Positions 25,459 through 36,700 of a DNA stretch of 64,000 bases are shown here, in pieces. Origin of the DNA: CALDUY01 sp046350255 (lineage in GTDB: Bacteria > Planctomycetota > Planctomycetia > Gemmatales > Gemmataceae); assembly GCA_046350255.1 (NCBI GenBank), contig JAXMAV010000004.1:310001-374000 (forward strand), given 5' to 3'. A model generated the notes under the pieces. It saw only the letters and a list, made by a program, of their open reading frames with translations, did not search any database and was not told the origin of the DNA. The translations under genes and the position numbers were made by a program. Position 1 is the stretch's first letter. Every line of letters begins with the position of its first letter.

Positions 25459-27816
25459 ATGCGCTGGAATCGACTGTGGGGAGCGCTGGCCCTGGCTCTG
25501 GCCGTGACGGCAGGCTGCAAGCAGCGCTGCTTCATGACCGAGTCGGACTTCAACCGAACGACCACGACCCTCCTCGAACACATGGAGCTTAATCGCGATC
25601 TCGGTGCCCAGCCCATCACCGAGCCGACCAGCGCCCCTCCGACCCTGAATAATCTGGATCGGAAGATTCGCTACATCTCGCTGGCGGAATGTATCGCCAT
25701 CGCCCTGGAGTCCGGCCGCGTTGGCCAGCCCAACCTGCTCTTCCCAGGTACTGCCAACGACAACCTCGTCCAGTTCAACGGACGAGGCGTGTCCGGCAGC
25801 GATGCCATCCGCGCCTTCGCACTCGAACCAGCCCGAGCCGGCGCCGAAATCGAGGCCGCCCTCAGCAAGTTCGACGCCGCCTTCACCGCCGGCATGAACT
25901 GGACCAACACCGACCAGCCCATCGGCACTCCGTTGCAGACCTTCCAGGCGGGGTCTTCCAACGTCAACTCCATCCGCACCGAGGAAGCCCAGGCCAGCGT
26001 CGGCCTGTTGAAGCCCCTCGCCACCGGTGGTGTGGCCGGCATCACCTTCAACGTCCCCTACCAGTACACCAACCTGCCGGCCCGGGTGAACCCGTCCTAC
26101 CGCCCGCAGATGCAGTTCCAGTTCGAGCAACCCCTGTTGCAGGGCTTCGGCGTCGAGATCAACCAGTTGCGGGCCCAGCACCCCGGCAGCGTCCTCGCTC
26201 CGGGTGTCCTCAACGGAGCGCCCACTGCCGAAGGTATCCTCATCAGCCGGCTCCGCTTCGATCAGTCCCGCGCCGAGTTCGAGCGGCAGCTCAACCAGAT
26301 GCTCCTCAACGTCGAGGTCGGCTACTGGAACCTCTACGGCCGCTACTGGCAGCTCTACAGCCGCGAGCAGGGTCTCCGCTTCGCCTTCGAGGCCTTCAAG
26401 CTCAACAAGGCCAAGTATGAGGCCGGCCGCGCCACCGCCGCCGACTTCTACCAGAGCCGTGGCCAGTACGAACTCTTCCGCGCCCAGCGCCTCGAGGCTC
26501 TCGACCAGGTGCTCGAAAGCGAACGCCAGCTCCGCGCACTCGTCGGTATCGACATCGAGGACGGCACGCGCCTCATGCCCAGCGACTCGCCCACTCTGGC
26601 TCCTTTCCAGCCCGACTGGAACAGCGCCGAGAACGAGGCCCTCACCAAGCGTCCGGAAATCTTCATGGTCCGTCAGGAAATCAAGGCCTCGCAGATGCGT
26701 CTGCTCCTCGCCAAGAACTCGCTGCTGCCTGATCTCCGCTTGACCGCCACCTACGATGCCAACAGCATCGGCAACCGCCTCGATGGCTCGGCCAACCCGT
26801 TCGTCACCCGCGACGAGTTCACCGGCACCGTCACCGGCGCCCGCGACTCGAACGCTCTCCGAGCCCTGGCCGACAACAACTACAACAACTGGGCCGTCGG
26901 CCTCCGCATGGTGGTTCCCCTCGGCTTCCGTCTCGGCTACACCCAGGTGCGCCAGGCGCAGGTCGAACTCGCTCGCAACATCGAGATCCTCAAGGACCAG
27001 GAACTCAAGGTCAAGAGTTACCTCGCCAACTACTACCGCCGTCTCAGCCTCAACTACGAGACGATCCGCGCCAACCGCGCTCAGCGGGAGTCGTTCGGCG
27101 AACAGCTCCGGGCCCGTCAGCAGGAGTACCTGGCCGGTCGTGGCACGCTCGACACGCTCCTCGAAGCTCAGCGATTCTGGGCCGACGCTCTGAACAACGA
27201 GTATCAGTCGATCGTCGCCTACAACAACGCCCTGGCCGGCTTCGAATTTGCCAAGGGTTCGATCCAGGGCCACAACAACATCCACATCGCCGAAGGGCCC
27301 CTGCCGGCCAGTGCCTCCGTCCGCGCCGCCGAGGCCGCTCGTCAGCGGACCGCCGCCCTGGTCCTCCGCGAACGGGCCGCTCCGTCCGCGGTCACCCCGG
27401 CAGCCACCCGGATGGAAACCGCCGACGGCCGCGCCCCAACGCTGCCCAGCGTGATGGCCGCCACCCCGCCGCTGCGGGAAGCCCCGGCCCTGCCCGCCAC
27501 CATGGAGGCCCTCAAATCGTCCGAGGTGCCCGCCCCGGTCGAGACCAAGGTGGACGACCTGTTCCCGGCTCTGCCCGGCACCACCACCGCCGCCCCGGTC
27601 ACCCGGACCTCGGCCTCCACGCCGACCCCGGCCCCGGCCTCCACGCCGACCCCGGCCCCGGCGGCCAAGGCTCCGACGCCGACCCCGGCCTTGACGCCGG
27701 CCCCGGCGGCCACGACACCCACGCCAGTGCTGACGCCCACCGCACTGCCTCCGCTCAGGAAACCCCCTGTCCGGCGTCCCTCCGAGTTTGGCACCGTCCG
27801 TTCAAACGAAGAGTGA
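25459..27816 (+). CDS. TolC-family outer-membrane lipoprotein with long Ala/Pro/Thr C-terminal tail
   Basis: The 785-residue protein has a lipoprotein signal with VTAGC (Cys20). The central 110-630 region has the two half-repeats of outer-membrane efflux proteins, with helical LARNIEILKDQELKVK and GGxY-like barrel strands. Such proteins form export tunnels for drugs or type I secretion. The C-terminal 130 residues are a low-complexity Ala-Pro-Thr tail with repeated TPTPAPA units, which is unusual for the family and extends it well beyond the usual 450-500 residues. A strong terminator follows. No pump genes are adjacent. Confidence 0.83.
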   Translation: MRWNRLWGALALALAVTAGCKQRCFMTESDFNRTTTTLLEHMELNRDLGAQPITEPTSAPPTLNNLDRKIRYISLAECIAIALESGRVGQPNLLFPGTANDNLVQFNGRGVSGSDAIRAFALEPARAGAEIEAALSKFDAAFTAGMNWTNTDQPIGTPLQTFQAGSSNVNSIRTEEAQASVGLLKPLATGGVAGITFNVPYQYTNLPARVNPSYRPQMQFQFEQPLLQGFGVEINQLRAQHPGSVLAPGVLNGAPTAEGILISRLRFDQSRAEFERQLNQMLLNVEVGYWNLYGRYWQLYSREQGLRFAFEAFKLNKAKYEAGRATAADFYQSRGQYELFRAQRLEALDQVLESERQLRALVGIDIEDGTRLMPSDSPTLAPFQPDWNSAENEALTKRPEIFMVRQEIKASQMRLLLAKNSLLPDLRLTATYDANSIGNRLDGSANPFVTRDEFTGTVTGARDSNALRALADNNYNNWAVGLRMVVPLGFRLGYTQVRQAQVELARNIEILKDQELKVKSYLANYYRRLSLNYETIRANRAQRESFGEQLRARQQEYLAGRGTLDTLLEAQRFWADALNNEYQSIVAYNNALAGFEFAKGSIQGHNNIHIAEGPLPASASVRAAEAARQRTAALVLRERAAPSAVTPAATRMETADGRAPTLPSVMAATPPLREAPALPATMEALKSSEVPAPVETKVDDLFPALPGTTTAAPVTRTSASTPTPAPASTPTPAPAAKAPTPTPALTPAPAATTPTPVLTPTALPPLRKPPVRRPSEFGTVRSNEE

Positions 27817-27833
27817 CGCGGGGGATTTCTGCT

Positions 27834-27866
27834 GACGAGGCTCTCCGACTCCCGGAGAGCCTCGTC
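27834..27866 (+). terminator. Terminator of the TolC-like gene
   Basis: A perfect 14-bp stem (GACGAGGCTCTCCG) with a 5-base loop lies 17 bases past the stop codon. Confidence 0.8.
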
Positions 27867-27925
27867 GCGTTTGCACTCGACCCACCGCCCACCTACAACA
27901 GCAGGACGCCCCCGGAGATCTCCCC

Positions 27926-28615
27926 ATGCCTGCTCCCGCCGTCGTCCTGCTGTCCGGCGGTCTCGATTCCGCCACCGCTCTCGCCATCGCTCGCCGCGAC
28001 GGCTTTGCCTGCCACGCCCTCACCATCGCTTACGGCCAGCGCCATGCGGTCGAGCTGGAATCGGCCCGTCGCGTCGCCACCGCCCTCGGCGCCGTCGAGC
28101 ATCGCACCATGCCGCTCGACCTGCGCCTCTTCGGTGGCTCCGCTCTGACCGCCGACCTGCCCGTCCCGCACGACCGCCCCGAAACCGAAATGGCCGCCGG
28201 CATCCCGGTCACCTACGTCCCCGCGCGCAACACCGTCTTCCTTTCCCTGGCCCTGGCCTACGCCGAGGTCCTGGGCGCCTTCGACATCTACGTCGGCGTC
28301 AATGCCGTCGATTACAGCGGTTATCCCGACTGTCGCCCCGTCTTCATCCAGGCCTTCGAGGCGCTCGCCAACGTCGCCACCCGGGCCGGCGTCGAGGGCG
28401 GACGCTTCCACATCCACGCCCCGCTCATCCACCTCACCAAGGCCCAGATCATTCAGCAGGGAGCCGCCCTCGGCATCGACTACGCTCTCACCCACAGTTG
28501 CTACGATCCTTCCCCCGCCGGCCTGGCCTGCGGTCACTGCGACTCCTGCCAGATCCGCCGCGCTGGCTTCCTCGCCGCCGGGTTACCCGACCCCACACGC
28601 TACATCCCCGCCTGA
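27926..28615 (+). CDS. queC: 7-cyano-7-deazaguanine synthase
   Basis: The 229-residue enzyme makes preQ0 from 7-carboxy-7-deazaguanine with ATP and ammonia, in queuosine synthesis. The PP-loop ATPase motif SGGLDS is at residues 10-15, and the zinc site is the C-terminal Cys cluster (SCYDP, then LACGHCDSC). GGAG lies about eight bases before the ATG. queE lies about 3 kb downstream on the same strand. folE and queD were not seen in the window. Confidence 0.93.
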   Translation: MPAPAVVLLSGGLDSATALAIARRDGFACHALTIAYGQRHAVELESARRVATALGAVEHRTMPLDLRLFGGSALTADLPVPHDRPETEMAAGIPVTYVPARNTVFLSLALAYAEVLGAFDIYVGVNAVDYSGYPDCRPVFIQAFEALANVATRAGVEGGRFHIHAPLIHLTKAQIIQQGAALGIDYALTHSCYDPSPAGLACGHCDSCQIRRAGFLAAGLPDPTRYIPA

Positions 28616-28626
28616 GAATCTCTCCC

Positions 28627-29073
28627 ATGAAGCCGTACCTCGAACGCCTGTTGCAGGCCATGCTCTGGGCCGATCACCTCGTCCTGGATGCCACGCGCGA
28701 CTGCCCTGCCGCCTGGCCTCTCCTCGCCCACCTGCTCGCCGCCGAGCACATCTGGCTGACGCGCCTGCAGCGCCTGCCCGCGCGCCATCCTGTCTGGCCC
28801 ACGCTCGACTGGGAGGTCTGCCAGGCGCTCGCTGCCGAGAACGCGGCCGGCTACACCGCCTGGCTCGCCGCCACTGATGAGGCCGCCCTCCCCGCCCCCG
28901 TCGCCTACCGTACCACCCGCGGCGACGAGTGGTCCACCCCCGCGCTCGACATCTTCACCCACGTCGTCCTCCACGGCGCCTACCATCGCGGCCAGATCGC
29001 CACCCTCCGCGCCGCGGCCGGCCTGCCCGACCTCAACACCGACTTCATCACCTTCCTCCGCACCGTCTCCTGA
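28627..29073 (+). CDS. DinB-family protein
   Basis: The 148-residue four-helix-bundle protein starts at an ATG 11 bases after queC. Its putative metal ligands are a His in AAEHIWL (about residue 41) and His residues in HGAYHRGQIA (near residue 120). DinB-like proteins are metal-dependent, and several are thiol transferases or bacillithiol-linked. The role here is unassigned. It is likely co-transcribed with queC. Confidence 0.78.
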   Translation: MKPYLERLLQAMLWADHLVLDATRDCPAAWPLLAHLLAAEHIWLTRLQRLPARHPVWPTLDWEVCQALAAENAAGYTAWLAATDEAALPAPVAYRTTRGDEWSTPALDIFTHVVLHGAYHRGQIATLRAAAGLPDLNTDFITFLRTVS

Positions 29074-29207
29074 GCCCCCCGTCGCCACGATTCGCCGGTT
29101 TCTCCGCGCTACCGTCTCCCCTCCGCCGCCTCGCCTTTGTAGGGTAAGGCATACGTCACAGGTCACGGCAGCGGATGAGCAGACGAGGCTTTTTGGAGGA
29201 CTCTCCC

Positions 29208-30263
<1,056 letters not shown>

Positions 30264-30289
30264 TGCCTCGTACCACCCCACTCCAACAA

Positions 30290-30326
30290 AACGACCCACG
30301 GAGGCTACCTCCCTCTGTGGGTCGTT
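30290..30326. terminator. Bidirectional terminator between convergent genes
   Basis: A 10-bp stem (AACGACCCAC) with a 17-base loop lies 26 bases after the stop of the epimerase gene and just before the stop of the symporter gene on the other strand. Confidence 0.7.
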
Positions 30327-30330
30327 CTCG

Positions 30331-31659
30331 TTAGCTCGGCTGCGCCTGGCCTTCCACGCGCTCGCCCTCGCCTCCCACTGCTCCTAGCGCCGGCGCCGCC
30401 GTCGGTCCGTCCAGCATGCAAGTGACGGTCATGTCGCCCATCACGTTGATCGCCGTCCGGCATCGATCCAGGAACCAGTCCACTGTCAACAGCAGCGGGA
30501 TGTACTCGACCGGCAACTTCACCGCCGAGAACACTGCCAGCATCGTCACCAGTCCCGCCTCGGGAATCCCCGCTGCTCCCACTGACGCGATCACCGCCAT
30601 CAGCACCAGCAGCACCTGATCGCTGAACCCCAGATGTTGCCCGATCGCCTGGGAGATGAACAGCGCCGCCATCGCCTCGTACAGCGCTGTGCCATCGTGG
30701 TTGAAGGTGCCGCCCACCAGCACGCCCAGGCTGGCCGCCTCCTCACGCACGCCCAGCTTCTCGCGCATCGCCGCGTAGGTCAGCGGCATGGTCGCTGCCG
30801 AGCTGGCCGTCGAGAACGCCATCATCAGGGGTTCCGAGGCGCCGCGCAGGAACTGCCCCGGCGTGAACCGCGAGAAGAACGTCAGCCGCACCAGGTAGTA
30901 ACACGCCTGGATCAGTAGCGCCAGCAGCACCGCCAGCACGAACCAGATCATTGGCTTGAACCCGGCCAGGCCCACCGTCCCCACCAGCCGCGCCACCACT
31001 CCGAACACCGCGAGCGGCACCAGGGCAATCACCCAGTGCAGCACCGTCATCGTCAGCCGCATCAGCGTCTCGACAACGTCCTCCATCGCCGCGTAGGCCT
31101 GGCTCCCCTCGGCCATCATCTGCGACCGCACGACGCGCAGCCCGATCCCCGCCGCCAGCGCCAGGAAAATCACCCCCAGAATGTCGTTCTCGGCGAACGG
31201 CCGCACCACACTGGAGGGCAGCTTGCCCAGCAGATCGTCCACCAGGTTGTATGGCCGACGCTCCGGCGCCTTGCCCTTGCTGAAGTCCAGCTCGGCCCCC
31301 TCGCCCGGTCGCATCAGGTTCGCCACGGTCAGCCCCACCAGGATCGCCACCACCGTGTTGAACATGAGCAGCCACAGCATCCGGGCCGCCATCGATCCGC
31401 GCGCCTGCGTCCGCAGCAGCGAATGCACCACCGCCACGAAGATGAGCGGCGTCGCCAGCGCGCCCAGCAGCCGCAGGATCAGCTTGTAGAACGGCTCCAG
31501 CTTCTCCGCCTGCTCGCCCAGCAGATACCCCGCCCCGATGCCCAGCCCCAGCGCCACGACGATCTTCCCCACCAGCGGCACGCGCGCGTAGGCGTGCCCG
31601 GCGCGGCCCAGCCACCCCGACGGCGGAGCGGACGGATGGTTGGCAGCGTGTGGCATCAT
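30331..31659 (-). CDS. Dicarboxylate/amino acid:cation symporter (DAACS)
   Basis: The 442-residue protein has about eight to ten hydrophobic segments and motif SAATMPLTYAAM, related to the serine-rich re-entrant loop of the GltP/DctA family. It is probably a Na+- or H+-coupled carrier for glutamate, aspartate or dicarboxylates. The start is an ATG with GGAG eight bases upstream; TTG at 31662 is a poorer alternative. It is convergent with the epimerase gene. Confidence 0.86.
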   Translation of the reverse strand: MMPHAANHPSAPPSGWLGRAGHAYARVPLVGKIVVALGLGIGAGYLLGEQAEKLEPFYKLILRLLGALATPLIFVAVVHSLLRTQARGSMAARMLWLLMFNTVVAILVGLTVANLMRPGEGAELDFSKGKAPERRPYNLVDDLLGKLPSSVVRPFAENDILGVIFLALAAGIGLRVVRSQMMAEGSQAYAAMEDVVETLMRLTMTVLHWVIALVPLAVFGVVARLVGTVGLAGFKPMIWFVLAVLLALLIQACYYLVRLTFFSRFTPGQFLRGASEPLMMAFSTASSAATMPLTYAAMREKLGVREEAASLGVLVGGTFNHDGTALYEAMAALFISQAIGQHLGFSDQVLLVLMAVIASVGAAGIPEAGLVTMLAVFSAVKLPVEYIPLLLTVDWFLDRCRTAINVMGDMTVTCMLDGPTAAPALGAVGGEGERVEGQAQPS

Positions 31660-31826
31660 CAATCATTCTCCGCAGGAGGTCGACTCTTCATCCCACCCGG
31701 CCCTCTGGGACCGGATGACGCTCAGAATAATCGATCCCCCCACCTCGCCGCCATGCCGGCTCGTCTCCCCCCTCCCGGCCCGGCCTTCCGCCTGCTATCC
31801 TGATCCTCGGGAGGTCGATCAGGGCG

Positions 31827-32513
31827 ATGCGGATCGCGGAACTCTTCTATTCTGTCCAGGGCGAGGGCATCCTGACCGGGGTGCCATCTGTCTTCGTGCG
31901 CACCACCGGCTGCAACCTGCGCTGCACCTGGTGCGATACCCCCTACACCTCCTGGGAGCCCGAGGGCAACGACATTCCCCTCGACGCCATCCTCGACCGC
32001 CTCGCCGCCTTCCCCACACGCCATGCCGTCGTCACCGGAGGCGAACCGCTGCTGGCCCCCGAGATCGAACCTCTCTGCGCCCGCCTCCGCGCCGCCGGCT
32101 ATCACATCACCATCGAGACGGCCGGCACCGTCTTCAAGCCGCTCGTCTGCGATCTCGTCAGCCTTAGTCCCAAGCTGGCCAACTCCACCCCCCACCAGCG
32201 CGAGGACGGCCGCTTCGCCCTCCGCCACGAGGCCACGCGCCTCAACCTCGACGTGCTCCGCGCCTTTCTCAACAGTTACGACTACCAGTTAAAATTCGTC
32301 CTCGACCAGCCCGCCGACCTCGACGAGGTCCAGGCGCTGCTGCACCAGCTACCGCCCGTCCCGCCCGAGCGCGTCCTGCTCATGCCCCAGGGCATGACCG
32401 ACGACGAGCTGCGCCCCCGCACCACCTGGCTCGTCGAACTCTGCAAACAGCACGGCTACCGCTACTGCCCGCGCCTCCACATCGAGCTGTTCGGCCATGT
32501 GCGCGGCACCTAA
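31827..32513 (+). CDS. queE: 7-carboxy-7-deazaguanine synthase
   Basis: The 228-residue radical SAM enzyme contracts CPH4 to 7-carboxy-7-deazaguanine. The CxxxCxxC cluster ligands are Cys29, Cys33 and Cys36 (CNLRCTWC), and TGGEPLL and PKLANST are the further SAM-binding segments. Together with queC it covers two successive steps to preQ0. A hairpin follows the stop. Confidence 0.93.
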   Translation: MRIAELFYSVQGEGILTGVPSVFVRTTGCNLRCTWCDTPYTSWEPEGNDIPLDAILDRLAAFPTRHAVVTGGEPLLAPEIEPLCARLRAAGYHITIETAGTVFKPLVCDLVSLSPKLANSTPHQREDGRFALRHEATRLNLDVLRAFLNSYDYQLKFVLDQPADLDEVQALLHQLPPVPPERVLLMPQGMTDDELRPRTTWLVELCKQHGYRYCPRLHIELFGHVRGT

Positions 32514-32519
32514 ACAGCA

Positions 32520-32550
32520 CCGGCCGCGAGAAGGGCCTTCTCGCGACCGG
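32520..32550. terminator. Hairpin between queE and the convergent secreted gene
   Basis: CGCGAGAAG pairs with CTTCTCGCG with a tight loop, flanked by a further CCGG/CCGG pairing. It is suited to end both transcripts. Confidence 0.65.
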
Positions 32551-32581
32551 ATGCCTGGTGATGGGCTGCCATCCCGTTACT

Positions 32582-33142
32582 TTACTTGCTAGGCACGATC
32601 TTCGAGGTCGCCTTCACGATCTCCTCGATCTGCTTGTCCTTCAGCTCGCCCTTCTTGAAGGCATAGTTCGCCTTCACCGTGCGATCCAGGTACAGCACCA
32701 CGGTCACGTCGGCGTCCTTCGACACCTTGTACCCCTCGGGGCCAGCCGGGTTATCGATCGACAGCACGACCTTCTTCAGCTCGCTGTCCTTCGCCATCTT
32801 CTTCAGGCGATCTTCCAGCCCCTCGTCGCTGGAGCAGAACACCACGAAGCTGCCCATCTTGCAGTCGCTGTTCTTCTCGCAGGCCTTGTCGATCTCCTTG
32901 CACAGCTTGGCCAGCTCCTCGCTGGTCTCGCGGGCAAAGATCATCGCCACCGGATTCGACCCGTTGCTGCAGTACAGGCAGAACTTCTTCCCCGCCGACT
33001 TGCCGTTGACATTCAGCGGGTGGAACGGACCGGCCAGCTCCTCGCCGACCTGCGGACCCGACTTCAGCGCCTTCTCGGCCAGGGTCACGCCCGCGCCGAG
33101 CACCAGAGCCAGTCCCACGGCCAGCAGTTGCTGCATCTTCAT
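32582..33142 (-). CDS. Secreted thioredoxin-fold-like protein
   Basis: The 186-residue protein has a signal peptide (about residues 1-20) with AAGGAGAAGG before the ATG. The mature part has a FCLYC segment near residue 53 and an FARE segment that suggest a thioredoxin-like fold; the CxxC-like pair is CLYC. It also contains VVFCSSDEGLED. Related proteins occur widely in planctomycetes, usually without a known role. A redox or binding function is inferred only. It is convergent with queE across a hairpin. Confidence 0.65.
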   Translation of the reverse strand: MKMQQLLAVGLALVLGAGVTLAEKALKSGPQVGEELAGPFHPLNVNGKSAGKKFCLYCSNGSNPVAMIFARETSEELAKLCKEIDKACEKNSDCKMGSFVVFCSSDEGLEDRLKKMAKDSELKKVVLSIDNPAGPEGYKVSKDADVTVVLYLDRTVKANYAFKKGELKDKQIEEIVKATSKIVPSK

Positions 33143-33788
33143 GTTGTCCTTCTCCTTGTGAGGAAAATACAGACCGACAGATCCGGAGAGGTCGCGCGAC
33201 CTCTCCCCTGCACACCCGGCGCCGGGAGGTGTGGTCCGGCGCAAGGCATGTTCACGCACGTCGGTTAGAGAGTAGCCGACGGAGTTGGTTCTTCAGGTTC
33301 GAGCCAGTCATTCGCATGGGGACATTCATCCCAGGTCGAATCACCAGAACGGAACGGTCACGAGTTGTGATTGTGTTGCGAAGCGAGAGCGAGGCGAAAA
33401 GCGACCGGCCACGCGGTCAGATGGAGCGACGAAGTCAGCTAAAGCCAGGAAGTGCAAAGCCCGGAGTGAAGACACCCCCAGCCGGGAGAATCTGACGCGC
33501 TTTCGCAGGCAGATATGGCAGGGGTTGCATGAATGAGATCCTCACTCCTTCCGGCTTATCCTAGGAGCCTCCCACCACTCAGGTCAAGCAGAAACCACCA
33601 GAATGCGCCGCGTGCCCTTCCACCTGAACCTCGGCCACCCACGTCCGCGACCCGAGATCCACCCCGTGCTCCCGGCCCGGCCCCCTCGGACCGCGCCCGA
33701 GTGAGTTCGCCAGGGGACGCGCGGCCACCTTGCAGGGCGTGCGGGCGCCTAATATGTCATCGTGCATCTAGTCCTACAGGAGGTTGTG
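33143..33788. other. Gene-free region at the left edge of a GC-skew reversal
   Basis: About 645 bases without a credible gene. The stretch 33290-33540 is comparatively AT-rich, 33541-33710 is C-rich, and G-richness on the plus strand begins near 33715. No tRNA and no clear repeat were found. Confidence 0.45.
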
Positions 33789-36700
33789 ATGTCCCTACGT
33801 GTCCTGCTCGGCCTGGTGGCCACCCTGGTGGTGACCGCCTCGGCCTCGGCCCAGGTGGATCCCAACGGCGGCGAGGCGCGGCTGCTACGCTTCCCCACAG
33901 TCCATGGCAAGCACCTCGTCTTCTGCTACGCAGGAGATCTGTATACGGTGGATAGCAGCGGCGGCGTGGCCCGGCGGCTGACCAGCCACGACGGCTACGA
34001 GATGTTCCCCCGCTTCTCGCCCGACGGCAAACAGGTGGCCTTCACCGGACAGTACGACGGCAACACCGAGATCTACGTCATCCCCGCCGAGGGTGGGGAG
34101 CCGAAGCGGCTGACCTACACGACGACGCTGGGACGCGACGACATCAGCGACCGGATGGGCCCCAACAACATCTGCATGGGCTGGACGCCGGACGGCCGCT
34201 ACATCGTCTTCCGCTCGCGGATGGATAGCTTCAACGACTTCCTGGGCAAGCTCTACCGCGTGCCCGCCACGGGGGGCATCGCCGAGGAACTCCCCCTGCC
34301 GCGCGGCGGCTTCTGCTCGTTCTCACCCGATGGCAAGAAGCTGGCCTACAACCGAGTCTTCCGCGAGTTTCGCACCTGGAAGCGCTACCGCGGCGGCATG
34401 GCCGACGACATCTGGGTGCACGATTTCGACACCCGGCAGACGGTGAAAATCACCGACGATCCCGCCCAGGACATCATCCCGATGTGGTACCGCGATCGGG
34501 TCTACTTCACCTCGGAGCGCACGGGCCGGCTGAACCTCTTCGTGGTGCCGGCGACGGGCGGCAAGGCGCGACAACTGACGAACTACACCGACTACGACAT
34601 CAAGTTTCCGTCGCTGGGCGACACGGCCATCGTCTTTGAGCGGGCCGGGTACATCCACAAATTCGATCTCGAATCGGAGAAGGTGACGCAGGTGCCGATC
34701 CGGATTCTGGAGGATCGGGTGCTGGCGCGGAAGAAGCTGCACAACGTGGCCGGCGAGGTGACGAACTTCGAGATCTCGCCAGACGGTGCGAAGGCGCTGT
34801 TCGGCGCGCGGGGCGACGTGTTCACGGTGCCGGCCAAGCCAGGGGCGACGCGCAACCTGACGCAGACACCGGGTGTCCACGAGCGAAATTCGAAGTGGTC
34901 GCCGGATGGTAAGTGGATCGCGTATATCAGCGACGCCACGGGCGAGGACGAGGTGTGGGTGCGCAAGCCGGACGGCACCGAGCCGCGCCAGCTGACCACC
35001 GGAGCGGACACCTACAAGTATGAGGTGGTGTGGAGCCCCGACAGCAAGAAGATCCTGTGGGGCGACAAGAAGAACCGGGTGTCAGTCGTCGAGGTGGAAT
35101 CGAAGAAGGTCGTGATCGCGGCACAATCGAAGATGTGGGAGATCCGCGATGCCGTCTGGAGTCCAGACAGCAAGTGGATCGCCTTCAGCCAGGAAGAGCC
35201 GGACGAGATGCAGCAGGTCTACCTGCACTCGGTGGAGACAGGGAAGACAACGCGCGTGACCGAGGGACGGTACAGCGCGAGCGAACCGTGCTTCTCGGGC
35301 GATGGGAAGTACCTGTTCTTCGTGTCGGCACGCGACTTCAACCCGATCTACAGCCGGACGGAGTGGAACCACGCCTACCGGGACATGGATCGGATCTATC
35401 TGGTAACGCTGGCGAAGGACACCCCGTCGCCGTTTCTCCCGAAGGATGAATCGGAGAAGCCAGAAGAGAAGAAGCCGGCCCCCGAGAAGCCCGGCCCAGA
35501 GAAGGACAAGAAGGAAGAGTTCCCCACGAAGTTGACCGACGAGATGCTGCGCTGGCTGCAAGCGCGCGGCGTGGCCGACGGCGCGATGACGAAGGAACTG
35601 TACCAGCAGTTCGTGAAGGAGACGGCGAACAAGCCGAAGAATCTGAAGGTGGACCTGGACGGTCTCGACGAGCGCGTGCTGCGCCTGCCGGTGCCTGCGG
35701 GGAACTACCGCAACCTGCAGTCGGTGGGTAACAGCGTCTACTACGTCCGTGCCGGCAGTGGGTCGCCGCCCTCGTTGGCGGTGTTCGACCTGGGCGCGAA
35801 GAAGGAGACGGTGCTGGGGCCCATCAACGGGTACGAGATCAGCGCCGACGGCAAGAAGATGATCTACTCGCAGCAGGGCAAGCACTACATCATCGACCTG
35901 CCGAAGGGACCGATCGCCCCGGGGTCGCCGCTCGATACCTCGGGGATGGAAGTGGAGCTGGACCGGCGGGCGGAGTGGAAGCAGATCTTCCACGAATGCT
36001 GGCGGCAGATGCGCGACTTCTTCTACGATCCGACGATGCACGGGATCGACTGGGTGGCCATGCGAGAGCGCTACGAGCCGCTGCTGCCGCACGTCGCGCA
36101 CCGGGCCGACCTGACGTACATCATCGGCGAGATGATCTCGGAGCTGAACGCCGGCCACGCCTACGTGGGCGGAGGCGACGTGCCCCAACCACGCCGGGTG
36201 CCGCTGGGCAAGCTGGGGGCGACGCTGCGGAAAGACCCAGTGTCGGGCTACTTCCAGATCGTGAAGATCCTGAAGGGCGCGCGGTGGGATCCAGACCTGC
36301 GGTCGCCGCTGAACGAGCTGGGGATCAACGCGAAGGATGGCGACTTCATCCTGTCGGTGGATGGGAAGTCCACGAAGGGGATGGTGAATATCGCCGAGTC
36401 GCTGGTGAACAAGGTGGGCAAGCAGGTGACGCTGGAGCTTGCCAACCAGCCGAAGGAAGGAGCGAGCCGGAAGGTGGTGGTGGTGCCGATCGCCAGCGAG
36501 GCGCAGCTGCACTACCACGACTGGGTGGAAGGGAACCTGAAGCGCGTGTCGGACGCAACGGGCGGCCAGGTCGGCTACCTGCACGTGCCGGACATGCTGC
36601 AGACGGGCCTCAACCAGTTCGCGAAGTACTTCTACCCGCAGGTGCGCAAGCGGGCCCTGATCATCGACATGCGCGGCAATGGCGGCGGGAACGTCTCGCC

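Noticed and set aside
27867..27925. preQ1 riboswitch upstream of queC
   Set aside because: The short leader shows no preQ1-type pseudoknot sequence.
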